Shown piece after piece: positions 1-11,640 of a stretch of 64,000 bases of DNA. The notes beneath the pieces were generated by a model. That model searched no databases, was not told the DNA's origin, and was given only the letters and a program-made list of their open reading frames with translations. Made by a program: the position numbers and the translations under genes. The DNA comes from Isoetes taiwanensis. Taxonomy: Eukaryota > Streptophyta > Lycopodiopsida > Isoetales > Isoetaceae. The first letter of the stretch is position 1; each line of letters begins with the position of its first letter. The DNA lies in the NCBI GenBank assembly GCA_021234155.1, contig JAJEKV010000045.1, positions 8,355,105 through 8,419,104 of the forward strand, given 5' to 3'.

Positions 1-498
1 CACTTGTAAGGTAGCCGTCGTCTCCCCCTAAGACTATATATTCCCTGCTTCTAAACGGTATTTTTATTCATAATTACCGTTCTAATTTGAAATTCAAAAT
101 TTAAAATGCTAAAGGCCATAATTAATTCCGTCCGTCTCTTTTTATTGTCGTTTACCTTCTTTCGTCTGTTTGCCCAAGGTTGATCCTTTCGGATTTTTCG
201 AGGCTGATTAGTTGGGTAGATGCCTGTCTACATTGATTACGTTGGTATTTCGTCCGCACTGAATTTTCTGTATCCCTGCATCTTTTGTAGTTCTGTATTC
301 CTGTATTTCTGTGCACGTGTCCTTTTTGGTGGGCTGGAATCATGGAAACAAAGGGGGGACGTGCCCGCGCTCCCCTGATTTGTGGCGTGGGGTAAAACCC
401 TACTGTCCATAATTCGCCCAATCCTTAGTATCGGCAGTTTCGCCATCTGAGGTATTCTTCATACCTCGCTATAAGTCATATGTTGTTCACAGATGTTA
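1..498. other. intergenic, no gene seen
   Basis: AT-rich sequence without a convincing coding signal. The short open frames on the minus strand (up to 89 codons) show no recognisable domain and no splice context. I see no RNA gene or transposon terminus here. Confidence 0.6.
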
Positions 499-913
499 TA
501 TACCCCTCAAGTTTGTGAAAATTCCAAAAATACCCCTAGAAATAGGGTGTTTAGCTCAAATGGCAATAACTTTTTTGTGATCAATCAACTAAAAAAGTAT
601 CCTTCATAAATCTTATAGATATGAGTGAGCGCTATCTAATAGCAGTAGAATCGTCAAAAACGGAGTTGGAATCTTCAAGTTATAGTGTTTTAAGTAAGTG
701 CTATAAAAAATGACGTAAATGAGCATAGCTTGTGAATTTCAACTCTGATTTTGATGAATTTGATGTCGTTTGGAAGATCTTTTCTTGATCTATAATGTTT
801 GTGAAGACAACTTTTGCATTTGAGGAGCAACAGAAACTCTATTACCTTTTTTTCAAAACTGCTCTTCATTTGGAGGGTATTTTTAGAATTTTCACAAACT
901 TGAGGGGTATATT
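499..913. mobile_element. MITE-like element with about 40-bp terminal inverted repeats
   Basis: The stretch at 499-545 (beginning tacccctcaagtttgtgaaa) is nearly the exact reverse complement of 872-913 (ending cacaaacttgaggggtat), with one or two mismatches over about 40 bases. The 330-bp interior has no coding capacity. Long terminal inverted repeats around a short non-coding core fit a non-autonomous DNA transposon. The outermost bases are TATA on both sides, so a TA or short AT target duplication is possible but cannot be told from the repeat itself. Superfamily not assignable. Confidence 0.65.
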
Positions 914-935
914 TGGAATTTTCCCTAATAATAAT

Positions 936-1010
936 TAACATTAATTAACACAAACCATTACATCCAACACTTTTAAATTAAAATCCCCCTGAAACCCTTT
1001 TGGTTTGGAT
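936..1010 (+). repeat. dispersed repeat, partner at 63575-63665
   Basis: The segment reading attaattaacacaaaccatt, then a T/A-rich stretch, then aaatccccctgaaaccc and tttggttt is matched in the same orientation near the far end of the window (63575-63665), which has aaatcccccttaaacccc and tttggttt. Non-coding; family unknown. Confidence 0.55.
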
Positions 1011-1267
1011 GCATATTCACACGGGGGGTGACATAGGGCAGCAAGAGCTCCTTTAATTGTATAATACATGTATAAAATCAAAACTATTCAGTAAATACCT
1101 TTAAACCTTATAGTATTTTGCAAACCTGAGTATATCGTACACCAAAATTTGTACAAGTGTACCCCACAAACGAGGATCGCTATGTACGGTCTGGATCGAG
1201 GAATAAAGGAAAAATATTCTCATCCAACAGCTCTCGATGCCAAGAGTCACCCCCCGTGTGAATATGC
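1011..1267. mobile_element. short inverted-repeat element (about 257 bp)
   Basis: 1011-1032 (gcatattcacacggggggtg plus ac) is the perfect reverse complement of 1246-1267. The interior of about 210 bp has no gene. The arrangement is that of a small foldback or MITE-type insertion. Flanking duplications are not evident. Confidence 0.55.
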
Positions 1268-1473
1268 ACATCTTCGATATAAATAAAGCTAACCAGGTCG
1301 ATGTTCCACATCCATAGAATCACTAATAGCAATTGGATCTGTCCTCTGGTGTCGCAATACCAATGGATCAAGTGGAGGGTTGTCCAGTGTGATAACAGCA
1401 GGAGATACTGGATCTACAGCTTTAATTGGAGCGGCTTAAGGAACGGAACAATTCTTGCGACGTACAACCTTCC

Positions 1474-2390
1474 TCATATGTGGTAGTTTCTATTTGCGAG
1501 CAATGTCTTGACGGCAAGAATGTTATTCCTCACTAAGAGGGTCTGGTGACATGTGAGAGGAAGATGAACTGGAAGAGGTGGTGGTGCAGAAACAACTTGA
1601 GAAGAAGACACAATAGGTGATGCAGAAGTAGATAGAGGACATGATGATACAACAGGACATGCAACTAAGGTAGATGGTATATGACATGGAATAGAAGCAA
1701 CTGGGAAGGCAGAGACAAAAGTTTGCCCAAATCTATAAATAGCAAGAGACTCAACATTAGGAAACATCTTGGCAAGCTCTAGTCCATTAAGCAGACGTAA
1801 TTTGTACTCTTAGCCATAACTGATAGAGGAATAGAAATACCAGCAGGAAGAGACACACAAATTCGAGGACCATTAACAATAGAATAGGCGAGATGCATAC
1901 CCAACCCACTAGCAATGGCAATCATAAAATCTAAAATTTGCAACTCAAGAGGGAAATCCTCCAATGCAAACCAACAAGGCATGTGTAATGCACCTGACTT
2001 ACTAGGCAAAAATCCAGGTGAATAAACCTGGTATAGAAGATAATGTTCCCAAAGAGGATCAACGCCACGCTCCGCGAGCCTGTCAACTGCAAGTGAGGAG
2101 TCAAACATAACTAGAAAGAAATTATTCTCCTTATCCAAGATCTTCAAAGATGCATACTGAGGTAAGCCTAGTTTCCGCAGATGATGCTTTAGCCAAAAGC
2201 CAATTTTTCTGAGATCAAGAAACTGTCAGTGAAATGGCAAACAATTGCATGAGACACAAGATTCTACGCGCACAACAAACGAATATTATGATCAATCTCA
2301 AACTGGTAGGCCAGCCTGCATAAAAGCATTTGAACACTCTTGTGTGTCATATACATCCTCAGACGGCAACTGAACTTCCATACGATCATT
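1474..2390 (-). pseudogene. decayed retroelement ORF with DUF4283-like domain
   Basis: Read on the minus strand, roughly 2390 to 1779 encodes a DUF4283-like region. A segment with DLRKIGFWLKHHLRKLGLP is followed by LDKENNFFLVMF, then CWFALEDFPLEL and IASGLGMHL. These are the patterns (a 'valve' phrase followed by LPLEL and IAS.LG) found in gag-like or ORF1-like proteins of plant retroelements. The protein continues after a one-base frameshift near 1780 as GLELAKMFPNVESL and then a Pro/Ser-rich tail down to 1474. In-frame stops also break the N-terminal part (2230-2390). No zinc knuckle or reverse transcriptase is visible nearby, so this is an isolated fragment. The family call rests on motif resemblance only. 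Confidence 0.5.
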
Positions 2391-2399
2391 GAGGGCTTA

Positions 2400-4121
2400 C
2401 AACTCATTTAGATATGGGCTCAATTTTTTTTCCATTCTGCAACATGGTGTCCAATGCTATAGAAACACGAGAAGATTGCATACTAGATGCCATGTCACGC
2501 GTGATCCAATTACTAGACCTTGTAGAAGACACTGTGGCCACTGCATGAGAAGAACCTCAAGCCGCAAGAGGTGCAGGTAGAGGCGCCTTGTGTGATTTGT
2601 TTTGATGCTGTGTTATGGAACGCACTAATATCTTTTTATGCTCAGCAAGGGAACTTGATAGAGCACGTACCTTTAGTAAACGAATGTCTCAGCGAAATTA
2701 GGTATCTTTGAATGTGTTCATTGCTAAGTAGCACAAGTTTATCAGCAACAAGAAAGCCGCTGGGCAGCAACTACTGACAACCTTCCTTGCAATTCTAGGC
2801 TATCTACATAGCACCTCCACCTCACCAAAAACTGATATGTCATGTGCCTACACCATTAGATCGTCCTTTTTTAAAATCCACGGCTACGAAAATTTGAAAA
2901 GAGCCTAAAATTAACACGGAGATATGAAGGGTTGCGCGATCCCTCTGCCAGTTACTATTCTCCTCCTCCCTTTCTCCCTGCTCGCTGTTGGAAAACAAGC
3001 GTGCGGAACACAAGCATGCGGAAACTAGAAGTATTTGACAAAAGCTTTGCACTACAAGTTTCTGAAAACAGCACCTGCAAGCTTCGGGAACTTTTTTGAA
3101 ATCAGGGCCTCCAATCTTTGGTATAAGTTCCTGAAAACAGGGCATTCAAGCTTCGAGATTCTTTCTGAAAGCAAGGCCAAGGCCTCTAAATCAGCGGTTT
3201 GTTATTATCAGCAGATGGTTGCACTCATGCTTCAGTTTCTAACTAGATATGCTGATGGACACCATGGAATAATTTAAGGGCTAAACTTAGCTATTTGGCG
3301 ATTTTTTAGCACATTTTCAAAAAAAATTGGCTAAAGTAAATGGAAAAAATTGGGAAAGAAATAATAATTTTAGCTTAACTTTTTTCAGGACTGCACCAAC
3401 CCTGAAGCTCTTTAGCCAAATGCTAGAAAGTAAGAGCGTGAAATTTTGTAGTGTTTAGCTAAACCATAGAAACTTTTAGAATGAATTTCGGGCTAGTTTA
3501 GCTAACATCATTCTAGTTTATATGAAATATATGACTAGTAGTTTAGTTATTAGGTAAGTTGTTGTATGTGCTGGAGACATTAAAAACATCGTACTTGTGA
3601 CTTGGTTTATATAGGAGGCATGGTCATGACTTCTATGTGGTGCTTCGTATAATGTAGCCATGATCAAGAACCGTATTATTATAACATATGATTTTGAGAT
3701 GTTTTCTGGGGTATTTGTATTGTTATACGTAGGAAGATGGCGTTGGCAGGCCGGTTTTGGGAAGAAACAGTATAGGGGTTTTTCTTAGAGGTGAAGCCGC
3801 AGGTAGAAGCGCGTGATGGATTGAGTACCTGGCAAATCCCATTCCTCTTTTTAAATTCGGCCCCTGTAGGTGTCATCCCGGAGGCCTGCATCCGATGGGA
3901 GCCCTCTTTTGCGAATCTCCATCTTGCTTTTACTGCTCCGCCATACAGGTTAGTTCTCTTCTTTCCTTTGGCTCTTGTATCGGGTTTTGTTTTTGCGCCG
4001 GATTTCTTCAACAGGGTCATCCTGTGGGCACTGGATCTCCAGAATGGAGAAGTTTGCAGCCTGGCAGAATACAGGGCTCAGAAATTTTGGTGCAGAACTT
4101 GGGGACCCAGACTTAGGTATA
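2400..4121. other. non-coding stretch
   Basis: No supported gene. Open frames up to 137 codons (3791-4204 +, 3679-4020 -) overlap on both strands without recognisable domains. A short phrase (aagttcctgaaaacag/cac..., with caagcttcg nearby) is repeated at about 3057 and 3126, a minor local duplication. Confidence 0.5.
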
Positions 4122-4406
4122 GGGAAGTTATTTGTAAATTCTTGCGTTTCCTTTTGTGTTGTTGGTGTTGCTCTGTTCTCTTCAATCTTCACAGGCTTTT
4201 GTAGAGACAAAATTCCGGCTGGCTCATGCTTGAGGTAAGCCAAGGGCATTGGATTTTTGAATAAGGAAGTTTACATTTGTTAAATTCTTGTGTTTCCTTT
4301 TGTGTTGTCGGTGTTGCTCTGTTCTCTTCAATCTTCACAAGCTTCTGTAGAGCCAAGTTTCTGGCTGGCTCATGCTTCAGGTAAGCCAAGGGCATTGGAT
4401 TTTTGT
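4122..4406 (+). repeat. two-copy tandem duplication, period about 146 bp
   Basis: 4122-4260 and 4263-4406 are near-identical. Both contain aaattcttgNgtttcctttt, tgttgctctgttctcttcaa, ggctggctcatgctt and gtaagccaagggcattggat. Each copy ends in AG|GTAAGCC, a donor-like site, so the unit may derive from an exon plus the start of an intron, but no protein is recognisable. Confidence 0.75.
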
Positions 4407-4553
4407 TGGGGTTCGATTCTCCAAGCCCTAGTCTTCGTCGTACAATTCTGCTCCTGTGCTACATTAAGATTATTTAGGCCTATGGTTATTTTTCTTGGAA
4501 GCCCCTATAATATGGGGTCAATTAGTTCATGATATTATATGAGGCTAACCAAT

Positions 4554-5329
4554 CGGTGCCTTTTTTGGCTCCCGAAATCGGGGTCTCGCGCGGACCAAAA
4601 TTGCTTAAGCGATTTTGAGAAAATCGCTTAAGCGATTTTCAAAGGGGAAGGTGAAAATCGCTTAAGCGATTTTCGCTTTCTGGCCTTTCTGGCGATCTTC
4701 GTAACCAACAGCAAAATCAGATCCTGAAGTGTTCGACGAAAACTGGATCGGAGACCCACGATCTGCTCAAGAATAACCGCATTCTTTAGAAGCGAGATGA
4801 TCAGGTCATGGTCTGCTGCATATTCTGATCGGCGGAAACCCCAGGAACGCAAACATATAATCTGCACAAAACGCTCTAAATCTGCCGAGAAAATAACCGG
4901 CCAAAGTCGAAAACCGTCCATAATCTGCTGCAAGTTAGCATCATCCTTATCACACAGACAAAACCCAGAAATCCCAACCAAAAAACGACACAAAAATCTG
5001 CTCCAATTGGTAAGGAAGAGAAATCTGCAGTGTCTGGGGGTGAATGGAATTCGAATTCTGTACAGAAAATGAGCACAAGGCCTCAACAGAGTGATGCATG
5101 ACGATTTGGTGATGCGCATCATTTGAATTTGCCGCAGGTTGAAGTGCGCCGGAAGAATCAGGCGAATCAGGCAGGAAAATCAGGCAGGAAAATCAGGCAA
5201 ATCAGGAAAATCAGGCAGGAAAATGGCTTACGCAAGCAGCAAAATCGCTTAAGCGATTTTCATCCTTAAAATCGCTTAAGCGATTTTCGGGCGCCGAAGA
5301 CCCCGATTTCGGGAGCCAAAAAAGACCCC
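4554..5329. mobile_element. Mutator-like element (MULE/MITE), 10-bp TSD
   Basis: The left end (cggtgccttttttggctccc, then gaaatcggggtct) and the right end (agaccccgatttcgggagcc, then aaaaaagacccc) are inverted repeats of about 32 bp. The element is flanked by a perfect 10-bp direct repeat gctaaccaat (4544-4553 and 5330-5339), the 9-11 bp size typical of Mutator-like elements. Inside each end lie copies of the palindrome atcgcttaagcgat (4623-4636, 4657-4670, 5244-5257, 5271-5284). The core of about 550 bp may be captured host sequence. A 164-codon minus-strand frame (4628-5122) and a 91-codon plus-strand frame overlap there, neither recognised. No transposase is present, so the element is non-autonomous. 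It is related to the element at 49281-50381. Confidence 0.85.
5156..5226 (+). repeat. short tandem repeat of aatcaggcaggaa-type units
   Basis: Four to six imperfect copies of a 10-15 bp unit (aatcaggcaggaa / aatcaggcga / aatcaggcaa) inside the Mutator-like element, next to its right subterminal palindromes. Confidence 0.75.
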
Positions 5330-5339
5330 GCTAACCAAT

Positions 5340-8180
5340 GGTTCCAGGCCTTGGGCGTCCCCTTAAAAGCATGTCAACATGTGCCCATTTGACCACAGGA
5401 AGACCTCTGATGGTTGTACAGGATCGCCTCAATAAAAAAATAATACACGCTTTAGCCATAATACCATATAATTTAGGAGCCATGTAATTTTATATAGCGA
5501 CTATTGAGAATGTGCATCTCATTCAACGGCCAAGATGAGCTAAGATGGATGGCTAAGATTACGATCTAGGTCCTGTCATCCCATTGGCTGCCTAATTCTT
5601 GTGTTTTCCCGCCTGCTCTTTCCCGTCTGCCCTGTGCTCCAGCTATGGAGCCATGTTTCGTATCTGCTCTAGCTATAGCGATGGCGCTGCACTGCACTGC
5701 ACTTAGGCCAAAACATGGTCCGGTGAAGCATGAAGACACGTGCCTTAAGACCCAGTGAAGCATGAAGGTTAATTCATGGGACTTACCCTGTTTCAGCGAT
5801 GGCTACAGCGATGGAAAATCCGATAGTCATTTTAATTTATTTAGAATTAGCAAAATGCACAGTCGAATGCTCTTTTAGCAAACGACATAGCACATTTGTG
5901 CGCTTGGTGGCTAATTCGTAGTCGTATATGAGACCTTTGGTGTCCAAATAACCGCCTGTTGGAGATGTCGGCTCCATGCCAACATGATTATGATGATACA
6001 CAGCTGTTCGATGCAGAAAAGTGGAAACCGGAATGGTTGTAGCGGCTTAAAATCATTTCTGATATGCTTAGAGCCCATTTGCAATGATATTTCTGTTGTT
6101 GGCTGGTACAGCTACTTAGAACCTCGATTCTAGTCTCATATGCAATGGCTTATTGGATTTTCAATACTCTGATACTGCTTCTGGTATTCTAGGGCTATGA
6201 AATATTTGTCAGGAGATGATGTGGTAAGTATGAATTTTGCTTTTATTACAGATTTCATGAAATCACCAGCTTATGCTATTTGAACTATGACAGAGACTTG
6301 ATTTGAAAGGTAAAAAAGCCTTGACCCCAGTTTGATCAACCTGAATCCAGAGCTAGAGGTAAGAAGAACAGCTATATATTGGTAAAAATTTAGGGTCTGT
6401 GGATTGACATCTTAATTTGCAAACAATTTGTTTATTTGAGAGACAACAAGCTATTAGACTTGAGTGGGATTGAGATTTTAAAACGGGTTAAGGTGAGATA
6501 AGTTTCTTATCAGTTTGTGATTTATCTTTGCTCATGAAAACAAGTTCATTACAAAGGAAACTGAAGTTGTGATTATTGTGCAGGGAATCGTTCCTACCTA
6601 ATATGGCATTGCAAAATCGTGTAATGCCCTAATCTGTCAGATAGGTCTGATACAGGGTCCAAGAAGCCCATGAAGCAAGGCATTATGCCTTTAAATCTAG
6701 GCCATGGCTCTGTTGGTTATAGCAGCAGATAGTAGTAGAGCAAGAGAGCTGCCCTTGTTGGTGAATCTATAATGGAGGTATATACAGCAAGAATATCTTA
6801 TTTTCTTGTTGGCATTAAGTTCTGGATCTTGGTTGTAATGCTTGTTTGCTTCTGGTATTCAACGTCCACTTCTCTGAGGTACTTCAATGCAAGAGGTTGG
6901 TGCAGTTGAGAAAATGGCCAGGCATTTCGATTTGTTTAATTAGACTTGCAACATTGTATTTGGCGAAAGGCACAAAGACTAAACAGATCAATAGATGCTT
7001 CTGCCTTGTTCCAACATCAGAGAAACTGGTGGCCATCTCTAAATAATATAAAGGTAATTTTTCCCCTTTATTTCTTGCAAGCTAAACTTTGAATGTGAAA
7101 CTGACCATTTCCCCTGTTTTGAGCAGAGTTTGAGGTGAACCTCCTAATCAAGCGTGTAAAGATAATGCCATGCTACTCCCCTTCTCGACTTTTCAAATAA
7201 TCTGGCTGAAACTTGTGAGCAGAACTGTTTAAACAGATACCATGAATGTCTAATGTTTTGAGCATGAAGAAAAATGTTTTAAACCTTAATGTTTGAACCT
7301 TAAATATTTTGCACATTGAAATAAAATTAATTTGATGTTTTGAACCTTCAGTAAAAGTTAATGTTAGAATGTGGATTGCAATTTAATAATATGCTTTATG
7401 GACTTGTTTGGGTTCAATTCCCAAAAGGCTATCTTAAAAGAAAACAAGAACAAGAAAAATACAAAAGAAAACAAAAACAAGAAAAATATGCTTTTGTTAT
7501 CTAAAAAGGATGCCACGTGTCGATATCTAATTTGTAATGCTTTTTTATTTTAGAATATGCATGAAAACCACCTGTAAATATTCTTTAGGACTTCAATGGT
7601 GAGCCCCCGATTTATGGCTCATTTATCTTTATTATTCATTCTCATCCATTGATATGGGGAATATTACATATTATATTCCAAATGGAGACACCACAACCGT
7701 CAGTTGACCCCTTGATGGGGTCAAACTGACATTTCCATGTCAGCAGATGATTTCGTCCCAATGGTTCACAATCCCAATGGTTCACAAGTCAGCTATGCAG
7801 TCAAACGGATTAAAAAAAAATACAAGGGCATTTCCAAGCTCCAGCTTTGGTGGCCTAACAACAAAGTGTAAATTGGGGCTATTTACAAAATTTTCATGGT
7901 GTAAATACATATAAAATACATATATGTTAGCATGAAGAGTGTAAATTTATATACGTTATTTTTTCGTATATATTCTTTATGCATAAGATGTCTTAGACTT
8001 CCACTGCATATTTACTTGAGTTGAAGTTGTTTCTGGTGATTTTTATATATACCATTGTGTTAGTATTTTTAGCGCAACAGCCTAACCTCGAGTGGCCCAT
8101 TATCTCGAAGCCTAGCCTATCCACGTGTCTAAAAATTTGACATTGACACGCAACATGCCGTCGGATTTTGATCTAGTGAA
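5340..8180. other. intergenic, no gene seen
   Basis: No open frame with a recognisable domain. Minor features are a direct repeat of an A-rich phrase (aaaacaagaacaagaaaaat / aaaacaaaaacaagaaaaat) at 7440-7488 and a short repeated phrase cagcgatgg around 5795-5815. Confidence 0.5.
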
Positions 8181-10879
8181 AGCTACGGCTGAGAAAAATA
8201 AGCCAGGGATGCCGCTGGGAACGTCGCGTCTCTTCTTTTCTTGTTCCGTTGCTTCTCACCCTAACTACGTGCCTTTGCTTCTCTTGTAGCGTCCAATCCT
8301 TCCTCCTTGGTTTAACCTTGTAAAAGCATCAAATTCGTTTCTGTTTAGGCTGTGCCTCTGCCATTTCTTGAAGGCACTAGATATGTTTTTTAGCGTGGGT
8401 GGCGATTTTTCTTATTATTATGGGCCCTAATTCGTTTGTTGGCTGCGTCGGGTTAATCCTAGCCTTTTTGTTCTGCGGCTTCAATGGCACCAAAGTCTGG
8501 TTGCCACTCTTTGTTTTCTTTTTCCTTTTATCGATCTATTCGTAGATCATCGTGCAGATCGGCTAAGTCCACCATCCATCACAAAGGTATGCTCTATTGG
8601 AGCTCGCAAATGCCTCTATGAGCTCTATCGATTTGGCCTTTTTTGTAGAATGCCATGCTTTCTTTTTTCTTAGAGTGATCTTTCATATGTCTGGCTCCCA
8701 CCCAGATCTAATCTATCTGATATTTCTTGCAAGGGATCATCTGGGAATTTCGAGAAACATGAGCTGCCACCACAACTATCGAATCGATGCGGTAAGCATT
8801 TCAATCTAGTTTATTTAGATTTTTGGAGCTAGAGATTCCTACTGTAGACATTGCTGAACATATAGATGGTGGGTTCTGGTCATCTAGATGGTGGGTTCTG
8901 GTCTAGCCATTTTGGGCCTAGCCATTTGGCTTTTGTCATTCTCAAAAAACATGTGAACTTCGGACAAGCAATAATATCCTTATAAAATCACATTTGTACT
9001 CCATGTTCAGGCCACATAAAGTTGTCGCAAGTCAATTGTGTTGAACTATCTGATTTATCCCATAGAGAAGCAAAGTTAAGTTATTCAAACAAGGATGAAT
9101 CCCATTCGAGGTTGGCAGCTGTCAATTCTGCTGCATTTTACTACCTTTCTCAGCCGTCTTAAGTGAAGTCTTTTCTAACCTTATGCTTGATGCATTGTGT
9201 GTTTAAATATTATTTCAAGCAGCTCAGAAGACATTGTAAATTCTGCTGGAATGATGAATGCAGCGTCAACAATTTGCACTGATCATCTTGAATACGGGGA
9301 AAGTCTCTACATTTCTTGCATCAGGTCAGTAGCCCATCCTGATGATCATATAGCACACTAGTTTCATTAAAGCACGGAAAAGAAGACCCTTAGATGGTAT
9401 ATCTGGAAAATAAGCTTGGGACATAGCATTTTTCAAGAATATTTAGTAGGCCTAAACTTTGGCAAGTCTTGCATGAGCTGCATTTCTGATGCGCAAAGAT
9501 TGCATGGTTGCATGGCGAAATGTCTGACCCTTGAATGGAATATCTTCAGAAAACTACTATAGGGCCAGCAGATGCTTCTGGCATGTGATGGTATTAAACA
9601 TCTTGGAAACAGAGAGTATCTTGGGAAAGTATGAAATGCTTAAAGTCTACAAGGTAGCAAGAGACTCTTTTCTGACCTTAGCCTTCTCCACAATAAGTAT
9701 AAAAATGTGGTTCATGTAAGAAGTTCCTATTTGTTTGAGCAGCATGATGTCTGTATCTCAAGTTCGGAGCACCTTATAGTCCTGCTATGACATGTTTGAA
9801 CATGGTGGGATAATAGTCGTTAGGTTTCTTGAGCCTCAAAGATTAATTCAATGATAATGGGCAGATCATGTGACGAAGCCAGATCATGGTATCTTATTCG
9901 ACATGTCTGTAAGTAATGGAAGAAACATATGAGAGATGCAAAGAGTCTGGATTTCTTCCATCAGGATAGGAGAGCCATGATTATATAGCCCAGAGTCTTC
10001 CGTCATAGCTCTCTTTATGTGGTGAGCATGTGCAATTGGCAGCTGCTGGCCATTTATCTCGGCCATTCTAAACGCTTTCAGTATCTGTTATTTCCAACAG
10101 CAACAATGTCATTAGCCATACCTTGTCCTGCTGTCAGGTGATCATTCATAAATATGATTGGTTGGTGCACTATGGCAAGTAGGGATAGCTTGAGCAAAGA
10201 CTGGTTGTCTCTTGTTTCTGCTTGAAATCTGCTAGCACAACACCTTACCCGATTTGGAAGACTTGGCATGGCATCAAACAGATTCATTATGACAAAGCAC
10301 AAGCTTGGTCTATAATGATATAACTTTGTCAGGCAGGTAGGAAGTAGCATGCCGCCCTATTTACACAATGTATTGAGTAATCATGGCCGTCATTACAAAA
10401 TAAATTTGCAATTCCGTCTTTTTTTATTGGCATTGCACCTGGCAGCTTCAATAAAAAAGAGAATCCAGTGCTTTTCTGATTCCTGATTGCCTTTGTAGTA
10501 TCTATATATTGAATCACTTCTTCTCCTCCATAATGCTTTTGAAGTGATCTCTGTCGTTAAAAACGTCCATAAAGGTTCCCTGGGTCTGGTCTGATCTGAA
10601 CGTGCCATTTTATGCAGCTATATTTAAGGAGGTTAGTCTCTATTCCAATTTTTTGGGGAGCTTGTCAAAAACAATGACATGCCGTTCCATGTAGCCTTGC
10701 CCACTTGCTTAAATCCATTTTGATTGAAATGTGTCATTTGTTAAGTGATAATTGAACTATTCTTGTATGTGGGAGTCTCTTTAATGATCTAGTCAGTAGG
10801 CATTATAGAACTAGGTATTATAGAACATAATGGGTATCTGGTTATGATCGTATTGCTGCCATTCTCTTAACTAAGATAT
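8181..10879. other. region upstream of the decayed GDS-motif gene; possible old leader
   Basis: A pyrimidine-rich stretch (8215-8300) and a possible short upstream frame (8597-8809) could be the remains of a promoter and leader for the frame at 10880. I cannot demonstrate exon joins. No other gene or RNA is visible. Confidence 0.3.
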
Positions 10880-11640
10880 GTGGTACTTTTTAGATGCTGG
10901 AAGGTGGGCATGATACCAAGCACCCAACATGAGTTGGCCGTGTCAGGTTTGTTAGCAGCTTGCATTGTTGTGTTTGCACCTATTGCTATGGCAGGATGGC
11001 ATCTTGCTCGCAATCGTGTTCGTTTTGTTAGTGCCATGCTCTTTATTTCTCTTGCAATGTTTGTGCGCCTCATGCCATATACCCATTTTATTTCTGGCAT
11101 TTTTGCGTCATTACATTCTGCATGGCCATCATATGGACCGCTATATGAAGATTCCTCCCAATTGCCCCCCAAAATTTGCCTCAAGTACTTACATAAAGTA
11201 CACTGGGACACCAATAGTTCATGTACAAATCAGACTATGAAAGAACGGACATGGAAAGAGGATGTCTCAATTATTTATAAATTTCAGAAACTAGACACAG
11301 CTGGAGCCTTGAGCTTCCTTGCAGGTTCTCACATTCTAGTAGCAGGGGATTCTGAGGCTCCTCTCTTCCTTGTTTCTATATTGGAAAGAGGAAGTAGAGA
11401 CATTGAAGACTAAGCTGTTTAAATACCACAATAATTATGAACACATGATTGTAATCACACATGATTGATGAACATGGAATACGAATAGAATTCATTTGGG
11501 CTCCTTATGTTGACAATACAAGTGTGAAAAGGAGATTGGATTTGGTATTTATTTGCAATAAGATACTCCAATTCAAATATAGACACAACCGCAAACTCCA
11601 CACAAAGACTACATATGACATCAGTCAATATGGAAGCAAA
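10880..11640 (+). pseudogene. decayed gene for a membrane-anchored protein with a GDS motif (PC-esterase/SGNH-like?)
   Basis: The first frame (177 codons, 10880-11413) has two hydrophobic stretches near residues 22-45 and 48-75, likely membrane segments, then a lumenal-type region. It ends with FLAGSHILVAGDSEAPLF, a GDS block resembling the catalytic Ser motif of plant PC-esterase/TBL-type and related SGNH proteins (usual form GDSQAR). The frame then breaks. Related-looking coding resumes after frameshifts: KLFKYHNNYEHM near 11410-11450 and DEHGIRIEFIWAPYVDNT at 11467-11520, a second phrase expected downstream of GDS in such proteins. The serial frame changes and the lack of a catalytic Asp-His block indicate a broken gene. 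The family assignment is an inference from two motifs. Methionine 11 (MIPSTQHE) is an equally likely start. Confidence 0.45.

Noticed and set aside
4628-5122. 164-codon minus-strand ORF in the first Mutator-like element
   Set aside because: No domain, and it starts and ends inside subterminal repeats. It is kept only as a possible captured fragment, not as a gene.
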